The notes below the pieces were generated by a model. It saw only the letters and a program-made list of their open reading frames with translations. It did not search any database and was not told where the DNA came from. The translations under genes and the position numbers were made by a program. 64,000 nt of DNA from Psychromonas sp. L1A2 (lineage in GTDB: Bacteria; Pseudomonadota; Gammaproteobacteria; Enterobacterales; Psychromonadaceae): NCBI RefSeq assembly GCF_009828855.1, contig NZ_WUAG01000001.1, positions 682,001-746,000 on the forward strand, read 5' to 3'. The stretch's first letter is position 1, and each line of letters opens with the position of its first letter. Of this stretch, positions 19,706 through 30,167 are shown one piece after another.

Positions 19706-19822
19706 ATGTGGTATTTTGCATGGATTTTAGGTGTGTTATTAGCTTGCTCATTAGGCATTATTAATGGTCTATGGCTTGAACAAACCGAAACCAATGAAAA
19801 AGAAGATCAAGAACAAGAGTAA
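19706..19822 (+). CDS. cydX: Cytochrome bd small subunit CydX
   Basis: A 38-residue single-helix protein starting MWYFAWILGVLLACSLGI, followed by N-G-LW-LE and a charged Glu-rich tail. This is the CydX pattern: W-Y-F-x-W-I-L-G in the helix. CydX stabilises the hemes of the bd oxidase. AAGGAAC lies eight bases before the ATG, and it follows cydB by 14 bp in the same operon. It is too short for routine gene calling. Confidence 0.95.
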   Translation: MWYFAWILGVLLACSLGIINGLWLEQTETNEKEDQEQE

Positions 19823-19870
19823 TATTAATTTTAGCTCGACTTATTTATGTCGAGTTAATGTTACTTAATA

Positions 19871-19906
19871 AAATGCGATTGCTTTTAACTAAGTGATCGC
19901 ATTTTT
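19871..19906 (+). terminator. Terminator of cydABX
   Basis: AAATGCGAT pairs with ATCGCATTT, extended by wobble pairs to a TTAACT loop, and is followed by T. A smaller hairpin (CTCGAC / GTCGAG) lies just upstream at about 19833-19852. Confidence 0.8.
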
Positions 19907-19910
19907 ACTT

Positions 19911-20385
19911 ATTTAACCTCAATTCTGGTTAATGAAAGCGGAATTGTATTTAAAATCAGAAGGTATTATTTTTTACTATGCAGTGCCGTTAGTTTTGCGT
20001 AGTTCAAGACGAATTATTGAAGTAATAACGGGGTATTGAGAGATAATTTAACGCAGAAATTCGCGGAAATAGCGGGGTTGTATCGCTTTGCTTATCCATA
20101 GCTGAGGTTATTTAACTTCAATAATGGGAATACAGTATTAAATATCAATCAAATAGTTAAGTTACTTTCCTTGTTCAAAATCCTTTTCGGTACATATACT
20201 TCCTAAAAGAAATAACCATTATTACTAATTGACTCGTCAATTTCCTTTTAATTTAAATCGTTACCTAACTTCAATTCTGGTTAATAAAAGCGGAATTGCA
20301 TTTAAAATCATAAGTTTAACTAGATAGTGCCGTTAGTTTTGCGTAGTTCAAGGCGAATCATTAAAGCGATAACCTCTTTTGGTTA
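19911..20385. repeat. Pair of diverged intergenic direct repeats
   Basis: A segment of about 110 bp at 19911-20030 recurs at about 20266-20375. Shared blocks include TCAATTCTGGTTAAT, AAAGCGGAATTG, ATTTAAAATCA and AGTGCCGTTAGTTTTGCG followed by TAGTTCAAG. A more diverged third piece (TTATTTAACTTCAAT) lies near 20108. No gene is seen in 19907-20462. Part of the second copy resembles sequence at about 62912-62955, so this may be a dispersed family. Confidence 0.7.
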
Positions 20386-20462
20386 ACTCCTCGGTAGAGG
20401 ATTCATTAAGTTACGTTACTTATTCTGCCTAATGGTTGGCAGATTCATACGATAATACTCGC

Positions 20463-22265
20463 TTACTGAATTAACTGGTTATGTAAGCTTGCATAATAAT
20501 CATCTGTTTGTATGAGCTCTTTATGCGAACCACTATTACGTATCGTGCCATTTTCCATTAAGTAAATGTTATCCATTTTATTCATTGCTGTTAAACGATG
20601 ACTGATCATGAGGAGTGTTTTATCTTGAGCGAATTCAAATAATAGTTTTAATATGTCACGTTCAGTGCGTTTATCTAACCCTTCAGTAGGTTCATCGAGT
20701 AATAAGATAGGTGCATTGTGTAACAGTGCACGGGCAACACCAATGCGTCTTTGTTCACCACCAGATAACTGTCTACCGCCTTCTCCTAGCCAAATATCAA
20801 AAGGTTGATCTTTTTCTGTTAAATTACTGAGGCCTACCTTGTTAAGTACGGTATGTAGTTTTTTATCATTAATGTCTCGTGCTATTTTTTGCTCTGCAGC
20901 ATTTTTAAATGTTTGCTGTTCTGTTTCTGGTTGGGCAAGTATTAAATTTTCTCGTAAGGTACCTGAAAAAATATAAACTCGTTGGCTTACGACAGAAATA
21001 CCAGAGGTTAATGCTTTTTGAGAATATTGTTCGATACCTAGATTATCAATTTCTATTGTGCCAGTGTTAGGTAGCCATTCTCTTGTGATGAGTGATAATA
21101 AGGTGGATTTACCACAACCTGTTCGTCCTAATAAAGCTACTTTTTCTCCTGCTTTAATCGATAGATTGACATTGTTTAATACTGTTGACGTTGTGTTGTT
21201 GTTCGTTCCATCAGTGTAATTGAAGTTAATATTGTTAAGGTTAATATTACCTTGCTTAATTTGAACTGTACTCTGCTCATTAAAAACAATATCAGGTGTT
21301 TGTTCTAATAAATCATTCACTCTCGTTGCCGCATTAATACAAGAAGATAAGTGTTGGAAAGCGCCTGCAATAGGCAATAATATTTCAATACTCGCTAATG
21401 CCATAAAACCAATCATAGCCAGCATCGCTCCTGGTGGTTGATATTCACCAAAGCCTGATGATGCAATGTATAAAATAATAAGCACGATAAAACCATGACA
21501 TAAAATTAATAGAGCTTGGCTAAATGCCATGACGTTAGCAACCATTTGCTGATTAGCTAATAATTTTTGCTCGGACTGTGCTAATTGTTCACGAAAGCGA
21601 TCTGTTGCAGCAAATAAAGATATTTCTGAAATGCCCTGTATAAATGCTAACAATTGCACTCGATATTGACGTTTACTTTCTAATTGAAGTATTCCCGGTT
21701 GGCGCCCTAAGTAGTAGAAAAGTACTGGTAATACTAACCAGAGTCCTAATAAACTAATGCATAATATCAATGCTATTTGAATGTCGAACCAAGCAACAAA
21801 CAGAAACATAGCAATCAATACAAAAAAAGCACTAAATAGTGGAGTAAGTAAACGTAAATACAAATGATCTAATGCATCTATATCAGAGACTAGTCGATTT
21901 AGTATTTCGCCTTGTCTTTTACCTTGCATGTTTGACGCACTAAGCGGTAATAATTTGCTCCATGCCCAGACTCGTAGTTGAGTAAGCAGTTTGAACGTTG
22001 CTTGGTGTGTTGATAAGCGTTCACCGTAACGACTCACTGTGCGTAGTATTGATAGAAAACGTACACCGCCAGCAGGGGTGAAGTAATTAAAGCTTTGCGT
22101 AGCCAGTAATGTTAACCCTGCAATGGCTGAAGCAGATAAAAACCACCCTGATAAAGATAATAAACCGATACCTGCTAATAACGTCAGAATACTTAACACT
22201 AAGCCAACAGACATCATTAACCATTGTTTTCTGAAAAGAAGAATAAAGGGAAGTAACACTTTCAT
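20463..22265 (-). CDS. cydC: Heterodimeric ABC transporter CydDC, subunit CydC
   Basis: A 600-residue half-transporter: six-helix membrane domain (about 1-320) and C-terminal ATPase with Walker A LLGRTGCGKST (near 385), signature LSGGEQRRIG and Walker B ILLLDEPTEGLD. CydDC exports cysteine/glutathione (or affects heme) and is required for bd oxidase assembly. The start overlaps the cydD stop by one base. It is convergent with cydABX, so oxidase and assembly factor are neighbours. Confidence 0.95.
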   Translation of the reverse strand: MKVLLPFILLFRKQWLMMSVGLVLSILTLLAGIGLLSLSGWFLSASAIAGLTLLATQSFNYFTPAGGVRFLSILRTVSRYGERLSTHQATFKLLTQLRVWAWSKLLPLSASNMQGKRQGEILNRLVSDIDALDHLYLRLLTPLFSAFFVLIAMFLFVAWFDIQIALILCISLLGLWLVLPVLFYYLGRQPGILQLESKRQYRVQLLAFIQGISEISLFAATDRFREQLAQSEQKLLANQQMVANVMAFSQALLILCHGFIVLIILYIASSGFGEYQPPGAMLAMIGFMALASIEILLPIAGAFQHLSSCINAATRVNDLLEQTPDIVFNEQSTVQIKQGNINLNNINFNYTDGTNNNTTSTVLNNVNLSIKAGEKVALLGRTGCGKSTLLSLITREWLPNTGTIEIDNLGIEQYSQKALTSGISVVSQRVYIFSGTLRENLILAQPETEQQTFKNAAEQKIARDINDKKLHTVLNKVGLSNLTEKDQPFDIWLGEGGRQLSGGEQRRIGVARALLHNAPILLLDEPTEGLDKRTERDILKLLFEFAQDKTLLMISHRLTAMNKMDNIYLMENGTIRNSGSHKELIQTDDYYASLHNQLIQ

Positions 22266-24076
22266 TATATTTCTACCTGATTTTTGATTGGAGTAAGGGA
22301 GTCAACATCAGCTATATCTAATTGCATGTTTTTAAATAAACCTTCTGTTTCATTGAGAGTTTCAAAATTCCCTTGCTGCACTATCTTGCCTTTATCCATT
22401 ACGATTATTTTATGGGTATTTTGTAATTGGTCGAGGCGATGGCTTATCATTATACTGCTCATGTTTTGCGTCACTTTAGCAATAGTTTTAAAAATGACTT
22501 GTTCACTGTGTCGATCTAAACTTGCTGTCGGTTCATCTAATAAGAATAGTTGAGCATTTTTAGTTAAAGCTCGCGCTAATGCGATACGTTGAGCTTGGCC
22601 AACGGAAAGACCCGCCATTTGTTCACCTATGAGATGATCTAGGCCTAATTCTTTTTCGCTAATAAAGTCCCATATACCTACTTTTTCTAACGACTCTTGT
22701 ATTTTTTCATCTGATAAAGAATTGTCACCCATCGAAATGTTTTCTCGAATACTGCCATAAAAAAGTTGTGGATCTTGACCTAACCAAGCTAAATTTTTTC
22801 GCCATTGTGCTTTATCAATTGTATTCAGTTCAACCCCATTAACCAGTAAGGAACCCTGATAAGGAAGAAAACCTAATAGTGCGTTCATTAAACTGGTTTT
22901 ACCTGAGCCACTGGGGCCAACGAATGCAATATTTTCACCTTGTTGTAAGGAAAAACTTATTGGGCCAATAAGTTGAGTACCGTCAAAACTATAAACACAG
23001 AATTGATTTGCTTGTAATATAAGTGGGTCATTAACATTTATTTGGTTTTGTATTTTACTGGTATTTTGTTGCTGTAATGGTAATTCGTATTCAATCAACT
23101 CTTTGAGAGCTTCAGCTGCTCCAATTGCTTGTGCCTTTGCATGGTAATGTGCCCCCATGTCGCGTAAAGGCTGGTAAAATTCAGGGGCTAGCATTAATAT
23201 AAAAATACCTGTGAAAAGAGAAATGCTTTCCCCGTAATGCCCAAAATTAAGCTCTCCTAAAAAACTGAACCCGAAGTAAACGGCTAGTATCGCAATTGAA
23301 ATTGCCGCAAAAAATTCTAAGACTGCTGAACTTAAAAATGCTAAACGTAACACTGACATTGTGCCTGCTCTAAATGACTCTGATGCAGATTCAATGTTTC
23401 TTAATTCAACCGTTCCTTGATTAAATAATTTAAGTGTTTTTAAACCTTTTAAACGATCCATAAAATGTCCGCTTAATTGTGTTAATACTTTGAAATTTTT
23501 ACGATTTGCATCAGCGGCACCTTTACCGACTAAAATCATGAATATAGGAATAAGTGGTGCGGTCGCCAATAAGATTAATCCTGCCGCCCAATTGAGTGGG
23601 AAAACAGCAATTAATATAGTTAGGGGAATGAAACCGACTAATAGCATTTGTGGTAAGTAACGGGCGTAAAAGTCTTGTAGATCTTCAATTTGCTCTAATA
23701 CAATGGTTGCCCAGCTCCCCGCCGGTTTACCTTTAATGTATGCAGGCCCTAACTCACATAGCTTGTCCAATACTAGTTTACGAACTTGTAAACGAAGGCG
23801 TTTCCCTGCTTCGAAACTAGTGCGTTCACGAGCAAAAACTAAAATAGCTCTTATCGGAATTAAACATAATAAAGTTATAAATTCATTACTTAATGCTGCT
23901 TTAGGCTGTTCTAATATAACAATGCTGTGAATGATAGTTGCAATTAGGTAAGCTTGTAATATAAGAGAAAATCCTGTTAGTACGCCTAAAGCAATCGTTA
24001 AATTGAGAAAAAAACCACAAGATTTTTTTTGTTCTTTTAGCCATTTTGTAAGTTGTTTTTCTAAAGTGATATCCAT
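22265..24076 (-). CDS. cydD: Heterodimeric ABC transporter CydDC, subunit CydD
   Basis: A 603-residue half-transporter. The membrane domain (about 20-320) includes KRLRLQVRKLVLDKL and GSWATIVLEQIEDLQDFYARYLPQM, typical of CydD. The ATPase domain has Walker A FVGPSGSGKTS (near 390), signature LSVGQAQRIALARAL and Walker B LFLLDEPTASLD. It is first in the cydDC transcript. Confidence 0.95.
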   Translation of the reverse strand: MDITLEKQLTKWLKEQKKSCGFFLNLTIALGVLTGFSLILQAYLIATIIHSIVILEQPKAALSNEFITLLCLIPIRAILVFARERTSFEAGKRLRLQVRKLVLDKLCELGPAYIKGKPAGSWATIVLEQIEDLQDFYARYLPQMLLVGFIPLTILIAVFPLNWAAGLILLATAPLIPIFMILVGKGAADANRKNFKVLTQLSGHFMDRLKGLKTLKLFNQGTVELRNIESASESFRAGTMSVLRLAFLSSAVLEFFAAISIAILAVYFGFSFLGELNFGHYGESISLFTGIFILMLAPEFYQPLRDMGAHYHAKAQAIGAAEALKELIEYELPLQQQNTSKIQNQINVNDPLILQANQFCVYSFDGTQLIGPISFSLQQGENIAFVGPSGSGKTSLMNALLGFLPYQGSLLVNGVELNTIDKAQWRKNLAWLGQDPQLFYGSIRENISMGDNSLSDEKIQESLEKVGIWDFISEKELGLDHLIGEQMAGLSVGQAQRIALARALTKNAQLFLLDEPTASLDRHSEQVIFKTIAKVTQNMSSIMISHRLDQLQNTHKIIVMDKGKIVQQGNFETLNETEGLFKNMQLDIADVDSLTPIKNQVEI

Positions 24077-24405
24077 TTATATAGCTCGTTTTAGTGTTGT
24101 AATTATTCTTACATATAATGTTATGTTTTAGACCCGTTATTTATCCAGATACAATACTCAGTGCACCTACTAAATTCAACTTGAATTAGTTTACAGTGAT
24201 GATGTTCTTTTAGGTAACATTTCGGTGTTTATAAATATTATAATTAATAGCTTTTAAGCTGCTCTATTTACCTTATTACTGAATTGATAGATAAGATAAC
24301 ATACGGATAAAAAGTACTTCTTATATCAGTATTTGATATGATTTTTAATTTAAGACAAAATAACCTATTATTTGCTTCAATTCATATCTAACAAATGGAA
24401 AAAAT
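24077..24405. other. Divergent promoter region of cydDC and ybgC-tol
   Basis: These 329 bp lie between divergent operons and must hold both promoters. I see only AT-rich DNA with several TATAAT-like stretches (for example near 24235) and no operator I would name. Confidence 0.4.
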
Positions 24406-24810
24406 GTGTTAACTTCAAAATTACCAGTTCGAATTTATTATGAAGACACAGATGCTGGCGGTGTTGTTTACTATGCGAATTACTTAAAGTTTTTTGAGCG
24501 AGGCCGAACCGAGTTCTTACGTGAATTCGATATCCAACAAGATACACTTTTAGAACAAAACATTGCGTTTATGGTTAAGAAAGTTGATATGGACTGCATT
24601 AAGTCTGCACGCTTTAACCAACTTTTAAGCGTTGAGACAGAGGTTACATCTCACCGTAAAGCGAGTTTAATGTTTCAGCAAAAAGTTTTTGATGAAAACA
24701 GGGAACTTCTTTGTCAGGCTGATACTCTAATCGCTTGCGTAAATTTGCAAAAAATGAAACCAACCGCTATTCCAACAGAAATAATTGAGGTAATTACCCG
24801 TGCACGCTGA
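24406..24810 (+). CDS. ybgC: Tol-Pal system acyl-CoA thioesterase YbgC
   Basis: A 134-residue hot-dog-fold thioesterase. [24 protein letters not shown] near residues 10-33 contains the active-site Asp and the family signature. It hydrolyses acyl-CoA or acyl-ACP in the cytoplasm and is linked to phospholipid metabolism. The start is a GTG at 24406 with a weak GGA upstream. First gene of the tol operon; its end overlaps tolQ by 11 bases. Confidence 0.93.
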   Translation: MLTSKLPVRIYYEDTDAGGVVYYANYLKFFERGRTEFLREFDIQQDTLLEQNIAFMVKKVDMDCIKSARFNQLLSVETEVTSHRKASLMFQQKVFDENRELLCQADTLIACVNLQKMKPTAIPTEIIEVITRAR

Positions 24811-25483
24811 TATGTCATTTTTAGGTTTATTCTTACAAGCAAGTTTGCTTGTAAAGTCGGTAATGTTATTGCTATTAGGCATGTCTATTTATTCTTGGAC
24901 GTTAATTTTCTCTCGTTCAAGAATGCTTAAAGCAGCCCAAAATACACTCAAACATTTTGAAGAACGCTTTTGGTCTGGTCATGACTTAAGCCGTTTATAT
25001 AAAGAAACGGCTGCTCGTAGTGAACGAGTAAATGGTGGTGAAAAAATATTTTACATGGGCTTTAAAGAGTTCTCTCGCCTACACCGTATGCCAGGGCGTA
25101 ATGTTGATGGCGTAATCGAAGGGGCTCATCGTTCAATGCGCGTGACATTATCTCGTGAAATGGATGAATTAGAAGGGGGGTTGCCTGCGCTTGCAACCAT
25201 CGGATCAATCAGTCCTTATATCGGTTTATTTGGTACCGTATGGGGAATTATGAATTCATTTATTGCATTAGGTGAAGTTCAACAGGCGACTCTATCTATG
25301 GTCGCACCCGGTATTGCTGAAGCATTGATTGCAACCGCAATGGGTTTATTTGCCGCTATTCCTGCTGTAATGGCGTATAACAAATTTTCAACACAAGTCG
25401 GACAGTTGGAAGCTTCTTACGTTAATCTAATGGAAGAATTTACTTCTATTTTACAACGTCAAGCTATGACTGAAGGTGAGTAA
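24800..25483 (+). CDS. tolQ: Tol-Pal energy-transducing protein TolQ
   Basis: A 227-residue inner-membrane protein with three helices (about 10-32, 135-157, 170-195). [28 protein letters not shown] and [22 protein letters not shown] are TolQ/ExbB signatures. With TolR it forms the proton-driven motor that moves TolA. The GTG at 24800 aligns with the E. coli start; ATG at 24812 is an alternative. Confidence 0.95.
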   Translation: MHADMSFLGLFLQASLLVKSVMLLLLGMSIYSWTLIFSRSRMLKAAQNTLKHFEERFWSGHDLSRLYKETAARSERVNGGEKIFYMGFKEFSRLHRMPGRNVDGVIEGAHRSMRVTLSREMDELEGGLPALATIGSISPYIGLFGTVWGIMNSFIALGEVQQATLSMVAPGIAEALIATAMGLFAAIPAVMAYNKFSTQVGQLEASYVNLMEEFTSILQRQAMTEGE

Positions 25484-25488
25484 GCATT

Positions 25489-25920
25489 ATGCGACATTCT
25501 TATCGTTCACCTAGGCGTAAACGGGTTATAGCAGAAATAAACGTAGTGCCATATATTGATGTTATGTTGGTATTACTGATTATCTTTATGGTTACAGCAC
25601 CTTTAGTTACTCAAGGTGTCAAAGTGGATCTTCCACAAGCGGTTTCTGAGGCGTTACCAGAAGAAACGACACCACCGATAATTGCTTCTATAGACAAGCA
25701 GGGGCGATATTATTTGAGTTCTGGTGAAAATGCAGACGCACCGCTAGATGATAATGAAATGACTCGATTAGTTGAAGATCAGTTATTACTTGATCCGAGA
25801 ACTCAGTTTATTGTTAAAGGTGACGGTGATGTTGATTATAAAACCGTTGTTAAGTTGATGGTATTGTTACAGCAAGCTGGTGTGCCATCATTGGGTTTAA
25901 TGACAGAGCCTGACGAATAA
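25489..25920 (+). CDS. tolR: Tol-Pal protein TolR
   Basis: A 143-residue protein with one N-terminal helix (about 17-38) bearing the proton-path Asp in EINVVPYIDVMLVLLIIFMV, and a periplasmic ExbD-like domain. It works with TolQ. It ends directly against the tolA ATG. Confidence 0.95.
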   Translation: MRHSYRSPRRKRVIAEINVVPYIDVMLVLLIIFMVTAPLVTQGVKVDLPQAVSEALPEETTPPIIASIDKQGRYYLSSGENADAPLDDNEMTRLVEDQLLLDPRTQFIVKGDGDVDYKTVVKLMVLLQQAGVPSLGLMTEPDE

Positions 25921-27072
25921 ATGAAAAATAGCACAAATATTATCGCATTCATTACCGCATTTTCTTTGCACCTTATTATTGGTGGGATATTGCTAATGAG
26001 TGTTGAATTTTCTTTGCCAAAAGACAAGCCTAAAGAAGCTGTTTCGATTATTGATGCAACTATTATTAATCAACAGATGCTTGATGATCTAGCAAAAAAT
26101 GCAGATCAACAAAAACGTGCTAAACAGCAAGAAGCTGATGACCAGCGTAAGTTAAAAGAAAAAGAATTAGTCGAAGAAAAGCGTCAAGAAGCATTAATTC
26201 AACAAAAGCAAGACGATCAAATAAAAGCAGAAAAAGAAGCAGTACAGCGTAAACAACAAGAGGTATTACGCAAGGAGCAAGAAACTAAACGCATTGAAAC
26301 AGAAAAAGCTGCGGAAGCTGAAGCATTGCAAAAGAAAAAGCAAGCCGAAGAAGCTGCAAAAGTCTTAGCAGATAAAAAGAAAGTAGAAGACGCAGCAAAA
26401 CAAAAACAAGAAGCCGAGAAAAAAGTATTAGCGACTAAAAAAGAAGCTGAGCGAGTCGAAGCTGAAAAATTAAAAGCCGAGAAACTTGCAGCAGAAAAAG
26501 CGGTCAAAGAAAAAGCAGAGAAGGAAAAGGCTGCGAAAGAAAAAGCAGAGAACGAAAAAGCTGTGAAAGAAAAGGCAGAAAAAGAAAAATTAGCAAAAGA
26601 AAAAGCTGCGAAGGAAAAGGCTAAAAAAGATAAAGCAGCTAAAGAAAAAGCGGCAAAAATTAAAGCAGAAAAAGAAGCTAAGCGTAAAGCTGCAGCGGCT
26701 GCTGCTAAAAAAGAGCGTTTAAGACAAGAAGAATTAGATAGACAAATGGAAGCGGAATTCTCAGATGACTTTTCAAGTGCAAGAAGTGCTCAGCAAACAT
26801 CTGAAATAGCCAAATACCAAGCGTTGATTCGTTCTAAAATAAGCCGAAACTGGAAAGTGGATTCTAGTATGAGAGGACAAACTTGTACCTTAAGAATTAA
26901 ACTTGCTCCAGATGGTTTAGTGTTAAGTGCAGTAATGAGTAGTGGTGATAAAGTGTTATGTGATTCTGCTCGTCGAGCTACATTACAAGCAAATACATTA
27001 CCTATTCCTAAGGATACTGAAATTGTTGGTCAGTTTAGGGACTTCGATATTAAATTAGAACCAGATCTATAA
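25921..27072 (+). CDS. tolA: Tol-Pal protein TolA
   Basis: A 383-residue protein: one N-terminal helix with the [13 protein letters not shown] motif, a long Lys/Ala/Glu-rich helical stalk (about 45-285) of near-repeats such as [11 protein letters not shown], and a globular C-terminal domain (about 290-383) with two cysteines (GQTCTL, VLCDSA). It spans the periplasm from TolQR to Pal. The ATG abuts the tolR stop. Confidence 0.95.
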   Translation: MKNSTNIIAFITAFSLHLIIGGILLMSVEFSLPKDKPKEAVSIIDATIINQQMLDDLAKNADQQKRAKQQEADDQRKLKEKELVEEKRQEALIQQKQDDQIKAEKEAVQRKQQEVLRKEQETKRIETEKAAEAEALQKKKQAEEAAKVLADKKKVEDAAKQKQEAEKKVLATKKEAERVEAEKLKAEKLAAEKAVKEKAEKEKAAKEKAENEKAVKEKAEKEKLAKEKAAKEKAKKDKAAKEKAAKIKAEKEAKRKAAAAAAKKERLRQEELDRQMEAEFSDDFSSARSAQQTSEIAKYQALIRSKISRNWKVDSSMRGQTCTLRIKLAPDGLVLSAVMSSGDKVLCDSARRATLQANTLPIPKDTEIVGQFRDFDIKLEPDL

Positions 27073-27081
27073 GGAATAAAC

Positions 27082-28398
27082 ATGTTTGCTCGTTTAATTA
27101 GTATATTAGTATTAGTTACTGTTTCTAGCAGTGCTTATGCTCGTTTAGAAATTTTAATTACAGAAGGTGTTAACAGTGCTCGTCCGATAGCAGTTGTTCC
27201 TTTTAAATGGTTAGGGAAAGGCAAAAAGCCTCAAAACTTCTCTGAAATTGTTGCTGCAGATTTACAACGTAGTGGTAAATTTAACCCTTTATCAATTGAA
27301 AAAATGCCTAAGACACCATCGAGTAGTCAAGATGTCGATTATGCTGCTTGGACTCTGTTAGGTATCGAAGCAATTGTGATGGGCGAAGTGAAACCTGATG
27401 AGACTGCTCCTGGTAAATATATTGTTACCTTTGAGCTACTCGATGTATTGACCGGTAATGTCAATATGCCTGATTTTAATCCTGTTATGGATAAGCGTCG
27501 TAACACCGTAACAACCGGACAACTTCGTCAATATGCACATCGTATTAGTGACATTGTTTACGAAAAATTAACGGGTGAAAGAGGGGCCTTCTTAACGCGT
27601 ATTGCTTATGTTGCTGTTGATAGAGCAAGCTCTCATCCTTATCAATTACGTATTTCGGATTATGATGGTGAAGGTGAGAAGTTAGTATTGCGTTCAAAAC
27701 AGCCAATTATGTCCCCATCTTGGTCTCCTGATGGTCGTAAATTAGCTTATGTAAGTTTTGAAAAACGTCGTTCTCAAATTTTCATACAAGACCTGTATAC
27801 ACAAAAGCGCGAACTAATGACTTCTTTTCCTAACATTAATGGTTCGCCGTCTTGGTCTCCTGATGGAACTAAATTAGCTTTAGTATTGTCAAAAGATGGG
27901 CAGCCAGAAATTTATACATTTGATATAAAAACAAAGGCATTGAAACGATTAACAAATAATCGAGTCATAGATACAGAGCCTAATTGGACACCAGATGGAA
28001 AGTCGATTATATTTTCATCTGAGCGTGGTGGAAGAGCACAGATTTATCAGGTGTCACTCACAACAGGTAAAACTAAACGTATTACTTGGGAAGGTGATAT
28101 TAATTTAGGTGGCGCAGTTACCCCTGATGGTGATAATCTTGTGTTGGTTAGTCGTCATAATGGGAATTATATGATTGCCGTGCAAGACCTTGAGTCTGGT
28201 GAGTTAAGAACTTTAACTAAGACACAGTTAGACGAGTCTCCAAGTATTGCCCCAAATGGCAGTATGATTATTTACAGCACTGTTTATCAAGGTAAACAGG
28301 GCTTAGCATTAGTTTCGATGGATGGTCGATTTAAAGCGAATATCCCAGCGAATAATGGTGAGGTTAAATCACCAGCATGGTCGCCATTTTTACAATAA
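27082..28398 (+). CDS. tolB: Tol-Pal beta-propeller protein TolB
   Basis: A 438-residue periplasmic protein with a signal peptide (cleavage near SSAYA-R), an N-terminal alpha/beta domain, and a six-bladed propeller built from repeats such as [29 protein letters not shown] and [14 protein letters not shown]. It binds Pal and TolA. AAGGAAT precedes the ATG. Confidence 0.96.
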   Translation: MFARLISILVLVTVSSSAYARLEILITEGVNSARPIAVVPFKWLGKGKKPQNFSEIVAADLQRSGKFNPLSIEKMPKTPSSSQDVDYAAWTLLGIEAIVMGEVKPDETAPGKYIVTFELLDVLTGNVNMPDFNPVMDKRRNTVTTGQLRQYAHRISDIVYEKLTGERGAFLTRIAYVAVDRASSHPYQLRISDYDGEGEKLVLRSKQPIMSPSWSPDGRKLAYVSFEKRRSQIFIQDLYTQKRELMTSFPNINGSPSWSPDGTKLALVLSKDGQPEIYTFDIKTKALKRLTNNRVIDTEPNWTPDGKSIIFSSERGGRAQIYQVSLTTGKTKRITWEGDINLGGAVTPDGDNLVLVSRHNGNYMIAVQDLESGELRTLTKTQLDESPSIAPNGSMIIYSTVYQGKQGLALVSMDGRFKANIPANNGEVKSPAWSPFLQ

Positions 28399-28426
28399 TT
28401 TAATATAAACGTACTAAGGAAATAAA

Positions 28427-28984
28427 ATGAATCGTTCTATGATCACAAAAGGCTTGTTGATTGCTTTACCAATGTTAGCACTAGGTGCTTGTTCTTCAAC
28501 TTCAGATATTGATGCAGAAGCTCAACGAATTGCAGATCAAGCAGCTGCAGACGCTGCTGCCGCGCAACAAGCAGCTCAAGATGCAGTACAAACTGATACA
28601 ATTCAAGCAATTCAATTAACTGCTGAAGAGCAATTAGTTGAAATGTATACAAGTGCAATATTAGAAACTACAATTAACTTTGAGTTCGATCAATCTGTGA
28701 TCTCTCCTAAGTACGCGTTAATCTTAGATGCACATGCTAAATACTTAGTAAACAACACTGACAAATCAATCACGATTGAAGGTCATGCTGATGAATTAGG
28801 TACACCTGGATACAACATCGCATTAGGCGAACGTCGTGGTCTATCTGTTTCAACTTACCTAGAAAACATGGGTGTTGCGGCAAGCCAAATTACAGTTGTA
28901 AGTTACGGTGAAGAAAAACCAGTTAACCTAGGACATAACGAAGCTGCTCGTGCTGAAAACCGTCGTGCAGAACTAGTTTACTAA
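28427..28984 (+). CDS. pal: Peptidoglycan-associated lipoprotein Pal
   Basis: A 185-residue outer-membrane lipoprotein. The lipobox is LALGAC (Cys22); an Ala/Gln-rich linker follows; the OmpA-like peptidoglycan-binding domain covers about 80-185 with INFEFDQSVISPKY, TIEGHADELGTPGYNIALGERR and AENRRAELVY. It anchors the outer membrane to the wall during constriction. Confidence 0.96.
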   Translation: MNRSMITKGLLIALPMLALGACSSTSDIDAEAQRIADQAAADAAAAQQAAQDAVQTDTIQAIQLTAEEQLVEMYTSAILETTINFEFDQSVISPKYALILDAHAKYLVNNTDKSITIEGHADELGTPGYNIALGERRGLSVSTYLENMGVAASQITVVSYGEEKPVNLGHNEAARAENRRAELVY

Positions 28985-28990
28985 TTTCAT

Positions 28991-29734
28991 ATGAATAAAC
29001 GTAATACTACAGCGGCCATTCTTGTGGCCGCTTTTTTCTCTTCGTCCATCTATGCTGCAGCACCTATTTCTGATGCAACTGTTAGCACAGCAAGTAATGC
29101 TGAGTTACTCAAACGCATGGATGAATTGACCCGTGTGATGACAATTCGCAATAAAATGCAAATTCGTTTTCAAACTCAAATTGATCAGCTTGGACAAGAA
29201 GTTAATCAAATCAAAGGTTCGATTGAAGTATTTAATAATCAATTAGAACAAATAGAAGACCGCCAACGTAATCTCTATCAAATGTTAGATGAACGTCAGC
29301 AAGGCTCTTCAACCAATCAATCTAATTCTGTACCAGACTCTAACTTATCTTCTGGTGATGGAACTGATAAAAGCGCATACCAATCAGCTGTAAATTTAGT
29401 ACTTAATGACAAACAATATCAACAAGCTATTACTGCTTTTGAAGCCTTTGTTATTGATCATCCTAAATCAAGCTATGTACCTAATGCACAATATTGGTTA
29501 GGGCAGCTTTTATATAAAGAGAAAAAGCGTAAAGAAGCTAAAACTGCTTTTTTAGTCGTGACAGAGCAATATCCTGAATCGAATAAACGCGCTGATGCTT
29601 TGCTTAAAATTGGTATTATTGATGAATACTCAGGGGCAATTGACTCTGCTAAATCATATTATCAAAAAACGATTACTGAATACCCAAGTTCTTCTGCTGC
29701 GAGCTTAGCGGATAAACGTCTTAAAGCGCTTTAA
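28991..29734 (+). CDS. cpoB: Cell division coordinator CpoB (YbgF)
   Basis: A 247-residue periplasmic protein: signal peptide (cleavage near SIYAA), N-terminal trimerising coiled coil (about 35-105), Ser/Asn linker, and three C-terminal TPR-like repeats (AYQSAVNLVLNDKQYQQAI, YWLGQLLYKEKKRKEAK, ALLKIGIIDEYSGAIDSAK). It links PBP1B synthesis with Tol action at the septum. Last gene of the operon. Confidence 0.94.
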   Translation: MNKRNTTAAILVAAFFSSSIYAAAPISDATVSTASNAELLKRMDELTRVMTIRNKMQIRFQTQIDQLGQEVNQIKGSIEVFNNQLEQIEDRQRNLYQMLDERQQGSSTNQSNSVPDSNLSSGDGTDKSAYQSAVNLVLNDKQYQQAITAFEAFVIDHPKSSYVPNAQYWLGQLLYKEKKRKEAKTAFLVVTEQYPESNKRADALLKIGIIDEYSGAIDSAKSYYQKTITEYPSSSAASLADKRLKAL

Positions 29735-29820
29735 TTTTATTCATATAATTCCATTTTATAGTGTGAGAATTATATATTGTTTAATTTCTCGGCAGATGAA
29801 TTAAAAGTCGCAATTTTTTG

Positions 29821-29855
29821 TTGCGCTATTAAAAAAATTCTATATTATACGCCGC
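29821..29855 (+). promoter_or_regulatory. Promoter of the tRNA-Lys operon
   Basis: TTGCGC and TATTAT are separated by 16 bp and followed by a GC-rich discriminator (ACGCCGC), the usual form of growth-rate and stringently controlled stable-RNA promoters. The start would be near 29855. Confidence 0.65.
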
Positions 29856-29867
29856 AGTTGAGAGGGA

Positions 29868-29965
29868 CATGTGACTTAGCTCATGTTGTAACTTTTAATG
29901 AAAAGCTCAGTTGGTAGAGCTATTTATCTATTTAATTTTAAAATAGATCTTAAATAAAAACCAAA
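29868..29965 (+). pseudogene. Decayed tRNA-Lys-like units at the operon start
   Basis: AAGCTCAGTTGGTAGAGCT (D arm) survives at about 29903-29921 and is followed by a hairpin ATCTATTT / AAATAGAT where the anticodon arm should be. The T arm and 3-prime acceptor strand are missing. An even more eroded copy (TTAGCTCATGTTG, CTTTTAAT) lies just upstream at about 29876-29900. Confidence 0.7.
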
Positions 29966-29983
29966 CCGTATATCTTGTATATC

Positions 29984-30050
29984 GGTGTCTAGTTCAGTTG
30001 GTAGAGCTACTAATGCACTTTTAATTTAAAAGTTGAATTAGAAATTAAAA
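29984..30050 (+). pseudogene. Decayed tRNA-Lys-like unit
   Basis: It keeps the D arm (TAGTTCAGTTGGTAGAGCT) and CTTTTAAT, then a hairpin and an A-rich stretch in place of the T arm. No acceptor pairing is possible. Confidence 0.7.
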
Positions 30051-30072
30051 CCAAACCATATAGTTTATATAT

Positions 30073-30148
30073 GGGCCGTTAGCTCAGTTGGTAGAGCAGT
30101 GGACTTTTAATCCATTTGTCGAAGGTTCAAATCCTTCACGGCCCACCA
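30073..30148 (+). tRNA. tRNA-Lys(UUU), copy 1
   Basis: A 76-nt cloverleaf with CCA encoded. Acceptor GGGCCGT pairs with ACGGCCC, D arm AGCTC...GAGC, anticodon loop CTTTTAA with anticodon TTT, T loop GGTTCAAATCC. All four intact copies in the array have the same sequence. Confidence 0.98.
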
Positions 30149-30167
30149 CTTTTTTAAAGTGTTATAT

